Shown: positions 51,536 through 60,599, counted from the first letter of the stretch. The stretch is 64,000 bases of DNA from an uncultured Desulfovibrio sp. (GCF_910584445.1 NZ_CAJUBO010000006.1:43171-107170); one strand, 5' to 3'. The notes: generated from the sequence alone by a model not told the origin. Made by a program: numbers and translations.

Positions 51536-52320
51536 AAAAGCTCGTCCTCTTCTGCATGGCCCTGCTTCTCTGCGCCTGCGCCAAACAGCCCCCCCTGCCC
51601 GGCGCCCCCGAGGGGGAAGACGCGTCGATCCTTGCGCGCCGCTGGCAGGCATATACGGATACCGGCGCTGTGGCGAAGGCGCCCTACCGTCTCCAGATGA
51701 GCCTGCGTTTCGGGGAGGAAGGCAACACCCGCCGCGTCACGGCGCTGCTCTGGGGCAACGGCGGCCGGGAACTCCGGCTCGACGTCATGGCGGGGGTGGG
51801 CACCGTGGTCGCCAAGATCCTTGAGGACGGCCAGCACTTCCTCGTCTATGCGCCCCTGGAAAACAAGGCATACTTCCATCAGGGCGCGGCCAGTCCGCTG
51901 CTCAGGGTGGGCGTGCCCGTGCCCTTCGGCCTGTCACGCCTGACGGCCCTGCTCACCGGCCACTACAGCGCCGCGTTCGGCGACAGCCATGCCGGGTCCA
52001 GCCTGCTGCCTGACGGCCTGGCCCGGTATGCGCTGGAAGGAACGCCCGGCGGCCGCCTGGACCTGGATGCCGCGGGCCGGCCCGTCGCCTGGCGCGAAAC
52101 CGCGGCGGACGGCTGGCGGATGGAGATCGTCTATGACGACGGCCCCCCCCCCCTGCCCCGGCGGCTCAACCTGACCCACGGCAGCGGCAAACGCGCCCTC
52201 CTTCTCGTCAAGGAGCGCGAACATCCCGGCACCCCCTTTACCCCGGAGCAGATGCGACTTACCTTGCCGGAGGGGGCGCCCCTGCTTCCGCTTTCCCAGT
52301 ATCGCGCCCACAATTCCTGA
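51532..52320 (+). CDS. lolB: LolB-like outer-membrane lipoprotein
   Basis: A 262-residue lipoprotein: MKKLVLFCMALLLCACAKQPP gives a lipobox at ALLLCAC. The rest has the LolA/LolB-type half-barrel order (YRLQMSLRFGEEGNTRRVTALLWGNGGRELRLDVMAGVGTVVAKIL, then FHQGAASPLLRVGVPVPFGLSRLTALLTG). LolB accepts lipoproteins from the carrier LolA at the outer membrane. The sequence is divergent. The call rests on the fold pattern plus synteny with TPR upstream and ispE, prs, rplY and pth downstream. It starts inside the TPR stop (ATGA). Confidence 0.68.
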   Translation: MKKLVLFCMALLLCACAKQPPLPGAPEGEDASILARRWQAYTDTGAVAKAPYRLQMSLRFGEEGNTRRVTALLWGNGGRELRLDVMAGVGTVVAKILEDGQHFLVYAPLENKAYFHQGAASPLLRVGVPVPFGLSRLTALLTGHYSAAFGDSHAGSSLLPDGLARYALEGTPGGRLDLDAAGRPVAWRETAADGWRMEIVYDDGPPPLPRRLNLTHGSGKRALLLVKEREHPGTPFTPEQMRLTLPEGAPLLPLSQYRAHNS

Positions 52321-52362
52321 GCCGCGAGAGCGGTTCCGGACGCACGCGCAAAGGAGTCTTGC

Positions 52363-52797
52363 ATGTCCCTCGTTCATCTGGCCTCGGACCATGCCGGGTA
52401 CGCGCTCAAGGACCTTCTCGCCCGCGAGCTGGCCGTCCGGGGCTTCACAGTCAGGGATCACGGCACAGATTCCCGGGAAAGCTGCGACTATCCGGTTTTT
52501 GCCCACAGGCTCTGCTCGGCGCTGCTGCATGAGGGCGGCCAGGGCATCCTCGTCTGCGGCAGCGGCATCGGCATGTCCATGGCCGCCAACCGCCACGACG
52601 GGATCCGCGCGGCCCTCTGCACCACCGAACTCCATGCCCGGTTGAGCCGCCGCCACAACGATGCCAATGTGCTGTGCCTGGGCGCGCGCATCACGGGTGA
52701 GGAGCTGGCGCTCGCCATCATGGCGGCATTTCTTGAGACCGGGTTCGAAGGCGGCCGCCACCAGCGGCGCATCGACCAGATCACGCCCCGCGCCTGA
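52363..52797 (+). CDS. rpiB: ribose 5-phosphate isomerase B
   Basis: A 144-residue enzyme that interconverts ribose 5-phosphate and ribulose 5-phosphate in the pentose phosphate pathway. LacA/RpiB motifs are present: HLASDHAGYALKDLL, the catalytic-Cys block GILVCGSGIGMSMAANR, and ALCTTELHARLSRRHNDANVLCLGARITG with the conserved NDAN. It has an AAAGGAG site. Its product feeds PRPP synthesis by prs in the same run. Confidence 0.93.
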   Translation: MSLVHLASDHAGYALKDLLARELAVRGFTVRDHGTDSRESCDYPVFAHRLCSALLHEGGQGILVCGSGIGMSMAANRHDGIRAALCTTELHARLSRRHNDANVLCLGARITGEELALAIMAAFLETGFEGGRHQRRIDQITPRA

Positions 52798-52839
52798 ATC
52801 CGGACATCAGAGGCCGCCGGCGCGGCCTGAAGGACTGTC

Positions 52840-54291
52840 ATGCAACTGTACAACACCCTTGGCCGGCGCAAGGAGGAATTCATTCCCGTGCGCCCCGGCA
52901 AGGCGCACATCTACGTCTGCGGCATCACCTCCTACGACTACTGCCATATCGGCCATGCCCGTTCGGCCATCGTCTTCGACATCCTGGTGCGCCAGCTCCG
53001 TCACCTGGGGCTGGAAGTGCTCTTTGTCCGCAATTTTACGGATGTGGACGACAAGATCATCCGCCGCGCGGAAAGCGAGAACCGCGACTGGCGCGAAATC
53101 GCCGCCACCTATATGGCAGCCTTCCATGAAGACATGGATCGTCTGGGCGTCCTCCGGGCCGACCTTGAGCCGCGCGCCACGGAATCCATCCCCCAGATAC
53201 AGGAACTCTGCTCCCGCCTCATCGCCGCCGGCAAGGCGTACGCCACGCCCGGCGGCGACGTCTATTTCCGCGTGCGCGCCTATGCTCCCTACGGCAGGCT
53301 TTCGCGCCGCAGCCTCGACGAACTCATGGCCGGGGCGCGCGTGGTCCCCGGCGAGGAAAAGGAAGACCCGCTCGACTTTGCCCTCTGGAAGGCCGCCAAG
53401 CCCGGCGAGCCTTCGTGGGAAAGCCCGTGGGGACCGGGGCGCCCGGGCTGGCACATCGAATGCTCGGCCATGAGCCAGCCCTTCCTGCCGCTTGATATCC
53501 ACGGCGGCGGCCAGGATCTCATTTTTCCCCATCATGAGAACGAGATCGCCCAGACGGAAGCGGTCTGCGCGTGCGAACTCGCCAGGTTCTGGGTCCATAA
53601 CGGATTCGTGCAGATCGATCAGGAAAAGATGTCCAAGTCCCTCGGCAATTTCACCACCATCCGCGACATCCTGCGCGACTATCTGCCGGAGAGCCTGCGT
53701 TTCTTCCTGCTGGGCAAGCACTACCGCAGCCCCATCGACTTCAGCCCGGAGGCCATGGATGATGCGGAAAAAGGCCAGCAGCGCGTATATGCGGCCCTGC
53801 GCGATGCCGTGCGTGCGCTGGGGCGCGCCTCGTGGAAGGCGACGCCGCTTCCCGCCGGTCTGCGGGAGGAATGGGACGCCCTCGACGGCGCCGTTTCCGC
53901 CGCCATGGACGACGATCTCAATACGGCCCAGGCGCTGGGACACATCTTTTCGCAGGTACGCATCGTCAACCGTCTGCTGGAAGACAAGGCGCTGCGGGCC
54001 GCCCGGGGCACGGGCGACCTGCTGGAGGACTTTCTCGCGCGTGCCCGCCAGTGGCACACGCGCTTCGGTCTTTTCGGCCAGGAGCCAGACGCGTTCCTGA
54101 CGGACCTGCGCGCCATGCGCGCCCGGCGCCGCAAGCTCGACCTCGACCGCGTGGAGGAACTCCTCGCGCGGCGCGTCCAGGCCCGGGCCGCAAAAGACTT
54201 TGCCGGCTCGGACGCCCTGCGCGAAACGCTCGCCGCCATGGGCGTGAGCGTGCGCGACACCCCCCAAGGCCAGGAATGGGACCTGGAGTGA
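52840..54291 (+). CDS. cysS: cysteinyl-tRNA synthetase
   Basis: A 483-residue class I synthetase. The HIGH-like motif is GITSYDYCHIGHARSAIVF; a zinc site is formed by the Cys in YVCG and the WHIECSAMS region; the KMSKS loop is QEKMSKSLGNF. The C-terminal helical domain has DDDLNTAQALGHI and ends with the usual RARRRKLDLDRVEELLARRVQARAAKDFAGSDALRE helix. Length is normal. It lies between rpiB and the protease gene. Confidence 0.96.
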   Translation: MQLYNTLGRRKEEFIPVRPGKAHIYVCGITSYDYCHIGHARSAIVFDILVRQLRHLGLEVLFVRNFTDVDDKIIRRAESENRDWREIAATYMAAFHEDMDRLGVLRADLEPRATESIPQIQELCSRLIAAGKAYATPGGDVYFRVRAYAPYGRLSRRSLDELMAGARVVPGEEKEDPLDFALWKAAKPGEPSWESPWGPGRPGWHIECSAMSQPFLPLDIHGGGQDLIFPHHENEIAQTEAVCACELARFWVHNGFVQIDQEKMSKSLGNFTTIRDILRDYLPESLRFFLLGKHYRSPIDFSPEAMDDAEKGQQRVYAALRDAVRALGRASWKATPLPAGLREEWDALDGAVSAAMDDDLNTAQALGHIFSQVRIVNRLLEDKALRAARGTGDLLEDFLARARQWHTRFGLFGQEPDAFLTDLRAMRARRRKLDLDRVEELLARRVQARAAKDFAGSDALRETLAAMGVSVRDTPQGQEWDLE

Positions 54292-54346
54292 TCACCGCCC
54301 CCCGCGTTCCCGGCGCTTCCGGGGACAGACCCGACCCAAGGAGCAT

Positions 54347-55759
54347 ATGTCCTTTTCCCTCCGCCATTTTCGCCGCGTAACGGCGCTCTTCGTCATTCTT
54401 GCCCTCCTGCTCCCCCTGGCGTTTCCGCCCAGGGCCGGAGCATTCTTCCTTGGCGGCGTTTCGCTCAAGGATGAAAAGGAGATGGGCCACAAGTTCGATG
54501 TCATGGTCCGCTCCCACCTGCCCATCGTCGAAGACCCCGAAGTCAGCCAGTATGTGGCCGGCGTGCTCAAGCGGCTGGTCAGGGCCATTCCGCCGCAGCC
54601 CTTTGAGTTCACGTCCTCGGTGGTGCTGCACAATGCGCTCAATGCGTTCGCCGTGCCCGGGGGCTATGTTTTCGTCTTTACCGGCATGATCATGAATCTG
54701 GAACGGGAGGAGGAGCTGGCCGGCGTGCTCGCCCACGAACTGGCCCATGTGACGCAGCGCCATGTGGCGGCGCGACTGGAACGTGCCCAGTACCTGACCC
54801 TGGGTTCCCTGCTCGTGGCCGTGGCAGGGGTGGCGCTGGGCGGTCCCGCGGGGGGCGCAGCGGCGGTGAGCGCCGCCGGGGCAAGCCAGTCGGCCATGCT
54901 CAATTACAGCAGGATGGATGAGAGCGAGGCCGACAACCTCGGCCTGCAATATCTGGTGGCCGCGGGCTACCCCCCCTCGGGCATGGTCGGCGGTTTCAAG
55001 GTGCTGCGCCACAAGAACTGGATGAGCGGCATCAACATCCCCACCTACCTTTCCACCCATCCCGCCATCGGCGACCGCGTCAACGGACTCCAGGCCCGTA
55101 TCGAAACGCTGCCCGCGTCCGTCCGCAACCGCACCTTCGACAATCGCCGCTACCAGCGCGTCAAGACGCTGCTCTGGGCGCGCTATGGCGACGAACAGGC
55201 GGCATTGCAGCGCTTTTCGGGCAGGGACGGCCTCTCCCGCATGGGCAGGGGCATCGTCCTGGCGCGCCAGAACCGCGTCAACGACGCCGCCGCGGCATTC
55301 GAGGAGGCGCTGGCCGCCGCCCCCGCCGACCCCCTGGTGCTGCGCGAGGCCGGAGCCTTCCACTACCGCAAGGGCAGCATGGATCGCGCCGAGAAGCTGC
55401 TGAGCGAAGCCATGCGCCGCGATCCCCGGGACTTCATGGCATCCTTTTTCTACGCCCGCATGCTGGACGAAACCGGGCGTCACGCGCAGGCGGCCAGGCA
55501 TTATGCCGATGTCCTGCGCCATGTGCCGCAGGACCCGGAAGTGCATGAAGCCTATGCGCGCTCTCTCGGCACGGCGGGCAGGACGCCCGAAGCCTATATC
55601 CACATGACCTACAGCGCGCTCTACGCCAATAATCGCAAACTGACGGAACGCTATTTCAACCAGGCAAAGGCCCTGGCCGCAAAAATGGCGGACCAGCGCG
55701 CCTTCCGGCGCCTGGAGGCCGCGTACAAGGAACGCAAGGAAATCTGGGAAAAGAGCTGA
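54347..55759 (+). CDS. M48-family zinc metalloprotease, BepA-like
   Basis: A 470-residue periplasmic protease with TPR-like repeats. A signal segment (VTALFVILALLLPLAFPPRAGAF) precedes the zinc-binding HELAHVTQRH (about residue 130) and the third ligand Glu in DESEADNLGLQYL. The C-terminal part (about 270-460) contains TPR-like helices such as RVNDAAAAFEEALAAAPADPLVLREAGAFHY. E. coli BepA assists or degrades LptD assembly intermediates. The ATG follows AAGGAG. It ends TGATG into the hslV start. Confidence 0.88.
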   Translation: MSFSLRHFRRVTALFVILALLLPLAFPPRAGAFFLGGVSLKDEKEMGHKFDVMVRSHLPIVEDPEVSQYVAGVLKRLVRAIPPQPFEFTSSVVLHNALNAFAVPGGYVFVFTGMIMNLEREEELAGVLAHELAHVTQRHVAARLERAQYLTLGSLLVAVAGVALGGPAGGAAAVSAAGASQSAMLNYSRMDESEADNLGLQYLVAAGYPPSGMVGGFKVLRHKNWMSGINIPTYLSTHPAIGDRVNGLQARIETLPASVRNRTFDNRRYQRVKTLLWARYGDEQAALQRFSGRDGLSRMGRGIVLARQNRVNDAAAAFEEALAAAPADPLVLREAGAFHYRKGSMDRAEKLLSEAMRRDPRDFMASFFYARMLDETGRHAQAARHYADVLRHVPQDPEVHEAYARSLGTAGRTPEAYIHMTYSALYANNRKLTERYFNQAKALAAKMADQRAFRRLEAAYKERKEIWEKS

Positions 55760-56295
55760 TGATGGAAACACACGCCACAACCATTCTCGCCGTGAAAAAA
55801 AACGGCCAGGTCGCCATGGCCGGGGACGGTCAGGTGACGCTTGGGCAGAGCATGGTCATGAAGCATACCGCGCACAAGGTGCGCCGGCTCCATGAAGGAC
55901 GCGTCCTCGCGGGTTTTGCGGGCGCCACGGCCGATGCCTTCACCCTTTTTGAGCTTTTTGAGGCCAAACTCAAGGAAATGCGGGGCAATCTCCTGCGCGC
56001 CGCCGTGGAGATGACCAAGGAATGGCGCAAGGACAAATACCTCCGCAAGCTTGAGGCCATGCTCCTGCTCGCCGATAGCGAACACCTCCTGCTCGTTTCC
56101 GGCACGGGCGATGTCATCGAACCCGATGACGACGTGGCGGTCATCGGCAGCGGCGGACCCTATGCCCTGGCGGCGGCGCGGGCCTTGCTGCGCCACAGCG
56201 GCCTGGACGCGGCCGAGGTGGCGCGGGAGGCCATGGCAATCGCAGCGGAGATCTGCGTCTATACCAATGACCGCCTGACCCTGGAAACCCTGTGA
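55759..56295 (+). CDS. hslV: ATP-dependent protease subunit HslV
   Basis: A 178-residue proteasome-like peptidase. The catalytic Thr follows a short propeptide, MMETHATTILAVKKNGQVAMAGDGQVTLGQ, as in ClpQ-type proteins with a leader. The core GFAGATADAFTLFELFEAKL and AIAAEICVYTNDRL are typical. The ring works with the ATPase HslU, but no hslU is in this window. It overlaps the protease stop by one base and the ispE GTG by four. Confidence 0.93.
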   Translation: MMETHATTILAVKKNGQVAMAGDGQVTLGQSMVMKHTAHKVRRLHEGRVLAGFAGATADAFTLFELFEAKLKEMRGNLLRAAVEMTKEWRKDKYLRKLEAMLLLADSEHLLLVSGTGDVIEPDDDVAVIGSGGPYALAAARALLRHSGLDAAEVAREAMAIAAEICVYTNDRLTLETL

Positions 56296-57182
56296 TCCGC
56301 CTCACTGCGGGCTGCAAGGTGAATCTCGGCCTGCGCGTCCTCGGCCGCAGGCCGGACGGCTACCATGAGCTGGATTCCCTCTTCTGGCCGCTGGCCGCGC
56401 CGCGCGACGAACTGCGCATCCGCCATCGGCCGGGAGCCGGCATCATCGTGCGCTGCGATGCTCCGGGCATCGACCCCGCCCGCAATACTCTCACCAAGGC
56501 CCATGCCGCCTTTCTGGCCGCCGCGGGGGAGGCGCCCGGGGTGGAAGTGGAACTTGTCAAGCGCATCCCGTCGGGCGCCGGCCTGGGCGGCGGCAGCAGC
56601 GACGCGGCCGCCCTCCTGCTCTGGCTCGATTCCCTGCGTGAGCGCCCGCTCCCGCAGGCGGCGCTGGCGCAGGCGGCGCTGGCCGTCGGGTCCGATGTGC
56701 CGTTCTTCCTCAGCGGCCGTCCCAGCCGGGTGCGCGGTATCGGTGAGATGGTGGAACCGCTGGAAGATGACTGGCCGCCCCTGTTTCTCGTCCTCGTCTG
56801 CCCCGGTATCCATGTGGCGACGGGGCAGGCCTTCGCGCGGCTGGATGAACTGCGGGCCGGGGGCGCTTCCGGCGCCGCATGCCGCGCCCAAAACAGCTTG
56901 ACAAAGCGCGCGTGCGCGGTTAATGGAGTTCTTCTCTTTGGAACGGCGCGCCTTGATCTGCACAATGATCTTGAGGCCGCCGTCTTCCCCCGGCATCCGC
57001 AGCTTGCCCGACTCAAGGCGGAGCTTGGGCGGCTCGGGGCGCTGGCAGCCGGCATGACCGGCAGCGGCTCAAGCGTGTTCGGGCTTTTCGCGGCGGAGGC
57101 GGCGGCACAGGATGCCGCGACCCGGCTGCGCGGCGCATATCCGCGCGTCTATTGCCAGGCACTGGGGACCGCTGGGATGTAG
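56292..57182 (+). CDS. ispE: 4-diphosphocytidyl-2-C-methyl-D-erythritol kinase
   Basis: A 296-residue GHMP kinase that phosphorylates CDP-ME in the MEP isoprenoid pathway. It has AGCKVNLGLRVLGRRPDGYHELDSLF at the start, the ATP loop PSGAGLGGGSSDAAALL and a C-terminal MTGSGSSVFGLF. The GTG start overlaps the hslV stop (GTGA). The last ten bases of the gene, including its TAG stop, lie inside the tRNA-Gln gene. Placement before tRNA-Gln and prs follows the conserved order. Confidence 0.95.
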   Translation: MIRLTAGCKVNLGLRVLGRRPDGYHELDSLFWPLAAPRDELRIRHRPGAGIIVRCDAPGIDPARNTLTKAHAAFLAAAGEAPGVEVELVKRIPSGAGLGGGSSDAAALLLWLDSLRERPLPQAALAQAALAVGSDVPFFLSGRPSRVRGIGEMVEPLEDDWPPLFLVLVCPGIHVATGQAFARLDELRAGGASGAACRAQNSLTKRACAVNGVLLFGTARLDLHNDLEAAVFPRHPQLARLKAELGRLGALAAGMTGSGSSVFGLFAAEAAAQDAATRLRGAYPRVYCQALGTAGM

Positions 57183-57247
57183 CCAAGTGGTAAGGCAACG
57201 GGTTTTGGCTCCGTCATCCGAAGGTTCGAACCCTTCCATCCCAGCCA
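57173..57247 (+). tRNA. tRNA-Gln (anticodon UUG)
   Basis: Acceptor TGGGATG / CATCCCA, D arm AGCCAAGTGGTAAGGCA, anticodon loop TTTTGGC (anticodon TTG), T loop GGTTCGAACCC and an encoded GCCA end. It sits between ispE and prs, as in many proteobacteria, and its first ten bases overlap the ispE 3' end. Confidence 0.96.
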
Positions 57248-57307
57248 AACTGCGGCAGCGCCAGATGACCACTGTCGGTTTTTGAACGGATTTGCCAAGG
57301 CGGCTCC

Positions 57308-58255
57308 ATGTTCAGCGACCTGAAAATCGTCACGGGTTCCTCCAATCCCGAGCTTGCCCGATCCATCTGCGATCATCTGGGCTGTCAGCTCACCCCCACC
57401 CTTGCCACCACATTCAGCGACGGCGAGTTGCGGATCGAGATCGGCGACAATGTGCGCGAGGACGACGTTTTTGTCGTCCAGCCCACATGCCCGCCGGAAG
57501 TGAACCGCAACTTCATGCAGCTCTGCCTGATGATGGACGCCCTCAAACGTGCCAGCGCCGGGCGCATCACAGCGGTCATCCCCTACTATGCCTATGCGCG
57601 CCAGGATCGCAAGGTCAGCCCGCGCGCGCCCATCAGCGCCAAGATGGTGGCGGATTTCATCAGCGTGGCCGGAGCGGACAGGGTCGTCACCATCGACCTC
57701 CACGCGGGCCAGATCCAGGGCTTTTTCAACTGCCCGGTGGACAATCTTTTTGCCGTGCCCGTCATGATGGACAGCCTGCGCGACCTGCACGAGGACAATA
57801 TCGTCATCGTCTCGCCGGACGCGGGCGGCGTGGAGCGCGCCAGGGCCTATGCCAAGCGGCTCAACGCGCCGCTCGCCATCGTGGACAAGCGGCGCGACAA
57901 GCCCAATCAGGCCCAGGCCATGCACGTCATCGGCGATGTGGAGGGCCGCGTCGCCATTGTGGTGGACGACATGATCGACACGGCGGGCACGCTCTGCGCC
58001 GGCGCGGAGGTGCTCCTCAGCTACGGCGCCACCCGCATCGTGGCCTGCGCCACGCATCCGGTGCTTTCCGGACCGGCCATTGACCGCATCAATGCGACGG
58101 ACGCCCTTTCGCAGGTCATCGTGACGGACACCATTCCTCTGGGCGACAAACTGGAGCGCTGCCCCAAGCTCAAGGTGGCTTCCGTGGCCGCGCTTCTCGG
58201 CAAGACCATCCACAATATCCATACGGGTTCCTCGGTGAGCGTGCTCTTCGTGTAG
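57308..58255 (+). CDS. prs: ribose-phosphate pyrophosphokinase
   Basis: A 315-residue enzyme that makes PRPP from ribose 5-phosphate and ATP, for nucleotides, histidine and tryptophan. Signature segments: DNVREDDVFVVQPTCPPEVN, YYAYARQDRKVSPRAPISAKMVAD, the VTIDLHAGQIQGFF block and VVDDMIDTAGTLCAGAEVL for PRPP. Length is normal. It follows tRNA-Gln by 60 bases and is followed by rplY. Confidence 0.97.
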   Translation: MFSDLKIVTGSSNPELARSICDHLGCQLTPTLATTFSDGELRIEIGDNVREDDVFVVQPTCPPEVNRNFMQLCLMMDALKRASAGRITAVIPYYAYARQDRKVSPRAPISAKMVADFISVAGADRVVTIDLHAGQIQGFFNCPVDNLFAVPVMMDSLRDLHEDNIVIVSPDAGGVERARAYAKRLNAPLAIVDKRRDKPNQAQAMHVIGDVEGRVAIVVDDMIDTAGTLCAGAEVLLSYGATRIVACATHPVLSGPAIDRINATDALSQVIVTDTIPLGDKLERCPKLKVASVAALLGKTIHNIHTGSSVSVLFV

Positions 58256-58318
58256 CATGGCGGGGATCTTCAGGATGAACAGTTTCCGCACGTTTCGGCG
58301 GTCAGCAAGGAGAGGGAG

Positions 58319-58930
58319 ATGAGCATCGAAAAGACATTGAATGTGCAGAAGCGCGACGCCCGCGGCAAAGGGGCCAACGGTCGTCTGCGTTCCAGGGACA
58401 TGGTGCCCGGCGTCTTCTATACCGCCTCGGGCGAGAACATCATGGTCCAGGCGCCGACCCTGCCGCTGGAAAAGCTCTACGAATCCGTGGGACACACCAC
58501 TGTGTTCAATCTGGAGATAGAGAACGACGGCGCCAAAGAAGTGCATCCCGTCCTCATCTGGCAGGTGCAGCGCCATCCCTACAAAAACTGCTTCCTGCAT
58601 ATCGACTACTACGGCGTCGATCTGAACAAGGAAGTCAAGGTGGATGTGCCGCTGGAATTCGTGGGCGTTGCCAAGGGCACCAAGCTCGGCGGCATCCTTG
58701 AGACCTATCGCGAATATGTGCGCCTTGCCAGCAAGCCCATGGACATGCCGCAAAAGGTCGTTGTGGACGTGACGGAGATGAATATCGGCGACACCATTTC
58801 CGTGGCCGATCTCAAGCTTCCCGAAAATGTTTCCGCCGTCCATGACAGGAATTTCGCCATTGTCAGCGTGCTCGCCAAGAGCAAGGATGATGTGGCGGAA
58901 GAGGGCGAAACCGAGGAAGCCGCCGAATAG
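58319..58930 (+). CDS. rplY: 50S ribosomal protein L25/general stress protein Ctc
   Basis: A 203-residue L25 of the long (CTC) form with an N-terminal 5S rRNA-binding domain (MSIEKTLNVQKRDARGKGANGRLRSRDMVPGVFYT) and a C-terminal domain with DLNKEVKVDVPLEFVGVAKGTKLGGILE. It ends in an acidic tail (EEGETEEAAE). It has a strong AAGGAGAGGGAG site. Order prs-rplY-pth is conserved in many genomes, though a hydrolase gene is inserted before pth here. Confidence 0.94.
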   Translation: MSIEKTLNVQKRDARGKGANGRLRSRDMVPGVFYTASGENIMVQAPTLPLEKLYESVGHTTVFNLEIENDGAKEVHPVLIWQVQRHPYKNCFLHIDYYGVDLNKEVKVDVPLEFVGVAKGTKLGGILETYREYVRLASKPMDMPQKVVVDVTEMNIGDTISVADLKLPENVSAVHDRNFAIVSVLAKSKDDVAEEGETEEAAE

Positions 58931-59009
58931 GCGTCCCTTCATGGCCCTGCCCGGCGGACGGCGCTTTCGGCAGCGTCCTGGCTGTGGCGCGGCGTTTGTC
59001 ACCATTTTG

Positions 59010-59037
59010 AGGCCGGCCCTCGCGGGTCGGCCTTTTC
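59010..59037 (+). terminator. terminator of rplY
   Basis: AGGCCGGCC pairs with GGTCGGCCT (one G-T pair) across a CTCGCG loop and is followed by TTT. Confidence 0.7.
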
Positions 59038-59050
59038 TGCTGTTACGGAT

Positions 59051-59941
59051 ATGCCCCACTCCACCTTGCGCTTGCAACGCCTCCGGCGAAACGGCCACAG
59101 CCTTGCGCTGGAAATCCGGCCCAACCCCGGCGCCGGGACCATGCTCTTCTATCCGGGAACCATGCTTTCGCCCCGGCAATACAGCCCGCTCATGGCCGCA
59201 CTGCGGGAAGCCGGCTTTGCCGTGGCGGGGCTGCATCCTGAAGGCCATGGCGTCAATCCGCGCCGGAGCGGTTTTACCTTCGCTTCGCTCCTTGAGGATG
59301 GACTCTTCGCCGAGCGGTGGCTCCAGGACGCGGGCTTCGGCCCGGTGGCCGTGTGCGGACACAGCCAGGGCGGCATCCTCAGCGCGGCCCATGCCGGGAT
59401 CTCAACCACCCTCACGGCCGCGTTCTCCATCTGCGCCATCCTGCCGCAGATGCCGCAGGCCATTGCCCTGACCCGTTTCGCGCGCCTTGCGGACCGGCGC
59501 GCAAAGCTCGAACGCGGCATCGCCGCCCTGGGCCGCATCCTGCCGCGCCTGCCTGTTCCGCTGGCCTGCTATCTCCCTGTCCGGCGGGTCCTGGCCGGCC
59601 ATCGCGATATCCGCATCGACAGGCGCGGCAGTCGCCTCACCTATCCACTGGGCTTTCTGGCAAGCCTTTTCAGCGCGCGCGTTTCTCCCCTGCTCCACTG
59701 CCCGTTCCGACTCTACAATGCCGGCGATGACGCCCTGTTCACGCCAGCGCTTGCCCGTGCGTTCCTCAGCGAGATCCAGGCTCCGACGAAGACGCTCGTC
59801 TGGCTCCCCGGGGGAGGACACCTCGCGCCCATGGACCCGGCCCTTGCCCGCTTCATCGCCCGTGATGCGGCCGCCGTCTGCGCGGGCCTGGGCATGCCCT
59901 TGCGCCTCGAGGCGCAGGACACGCCCACTGCGACGGTCTGA
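59051..59941 (+). CDS. alpha/beta hydrolase of unknown substrate
   Basis: A 296-residue alpha/beta hydrolase. Features: TMLFYPGTMLSPRQYSPLMAAL (oxyanion region), the nucleophile elbow AVCGHSQGGILSAAHAG, and LYNAGDDALFTP with a final GGGHLAPMDP giving the acid and His. The family is broad (esterases, lipases, C-C hydrolases). No signal peptide. It sits between rplY and pth, where many genomes have nothing, so it looks like an insertion in a conserved run. The start codon has no clear ribosome site. Confidence 0.82.
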   Translation: MPHSTLRLQRLRRNGHSLALEIRPNPGAGTMLFYPGTMLSPRQYSPLMAALREAGFAVAGLHPEGHGVNPRRSGFTFASLLEDGLFAERWLQDAGFGPVAVCGHSQGGILSAAHAGISTTLTAAFSICAILPQMPQAIALTRFARLADRRAKLERGIAALGRILPRLPVPLACYLPVRRVLAGHRDIRIDRRGSRLTYPLGFLASLFSARVSPLLHCPFRLYNAGDDALFTPALARAFLSEIQAPTKTLVWLPGGGHLAPMDPALARFIARDAAAVCAGLGMPLRLEAQDTPTATV

Positions 59942-59966
59942 AGCAAAACCAGCCACGGAGGAAGTC

Positions 59967-60599
59967 ATGGAATATGCAGGCGCGTTGGTGGGTCTGGGAA
60001 ATCCCGGCAACAAATATGCGGGCACACGGCATAACTGCGGCTTCGCCTTCGTGGACCGCCTGCTCGCCCAGGCGCGGGAAACGGGGCGCGTGGAACCCCT
60101 GAACGGCGGCAAGTTCCAGTGCGATCTCTGGCGCTTCAGCATGCCGGGGCTGCGTGGCACCTGGCTCGCGGCCATGCCCCTGACCATGATGAACGCCAGC
60201 GGGCACTGCGTCCAGCCCCTGCTTGCCTGGCACAGGATCACGCCCGGCCGGCTCATCGTGGCCCATGACGAACTGGACATCCCGGCCGGCGAACTGCGCT
60301 TCAAGGTCGGCGGCGGCAATGCCGGGCACAATGGTCTCGCCTCCATCCGCGACCAGCTGGGCACGCCGGATTTCGCCCGCCTGAGGATCGGCATCGGCAG
60401 ACCGCCGCACAAGGGCGACGTCATCAACTGGGTGCTGGGGCGCCCCGATGCGGAAGACGCGGCACGCATCGCCGGCGCCATGCCCGCCGCCAGGGAGGTT
60501 TTCTTCGCCGCCGCCGGGGGGGACGCGGCCGGAGCGGCCAGACTGGCGCGCGCGGCCGCCGTGCCCGCCCATGAGACCGGGGAAACGGAGGCCCGGTGA
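59967..60599 (+). CDS. pth: peptidyl-tRNA hydrolase
   Basis: A 210-residue enzyme that frees peptides from tRNAs dropped by the ribosome. The start has GGAGG. Motifs: ALVGLGNPGNKYAGTRHNCGFAFVD with the catalytic His (about residue 22), NASGHCVQPLLAW and the VGGGNAGHNGLASIRDQLGTPDFARLRIGIGRP helix-loop. A longer frame upstream is not real. It ends 12 bases before an A-rich tract. Confidence 0.96.
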   Translation: MEYAGALVGLGNPGNKYAGTRHNCGFAFVDRLLAQARETGRVEPLNGGKFQCDLWRFSMPGLRGTWLAAMPLTMMNASGHCVQPLLAWHRITPGRLIVAHDELDIPAGELRFKVGGGNAGHNGLASIRDQLGTPDFARLRIGIGRPPHKGDVINWVLGRPDAEDAARIAGAMPAAREVFFAAAGGDAAGAARLARAAAVPAHETGETEAR

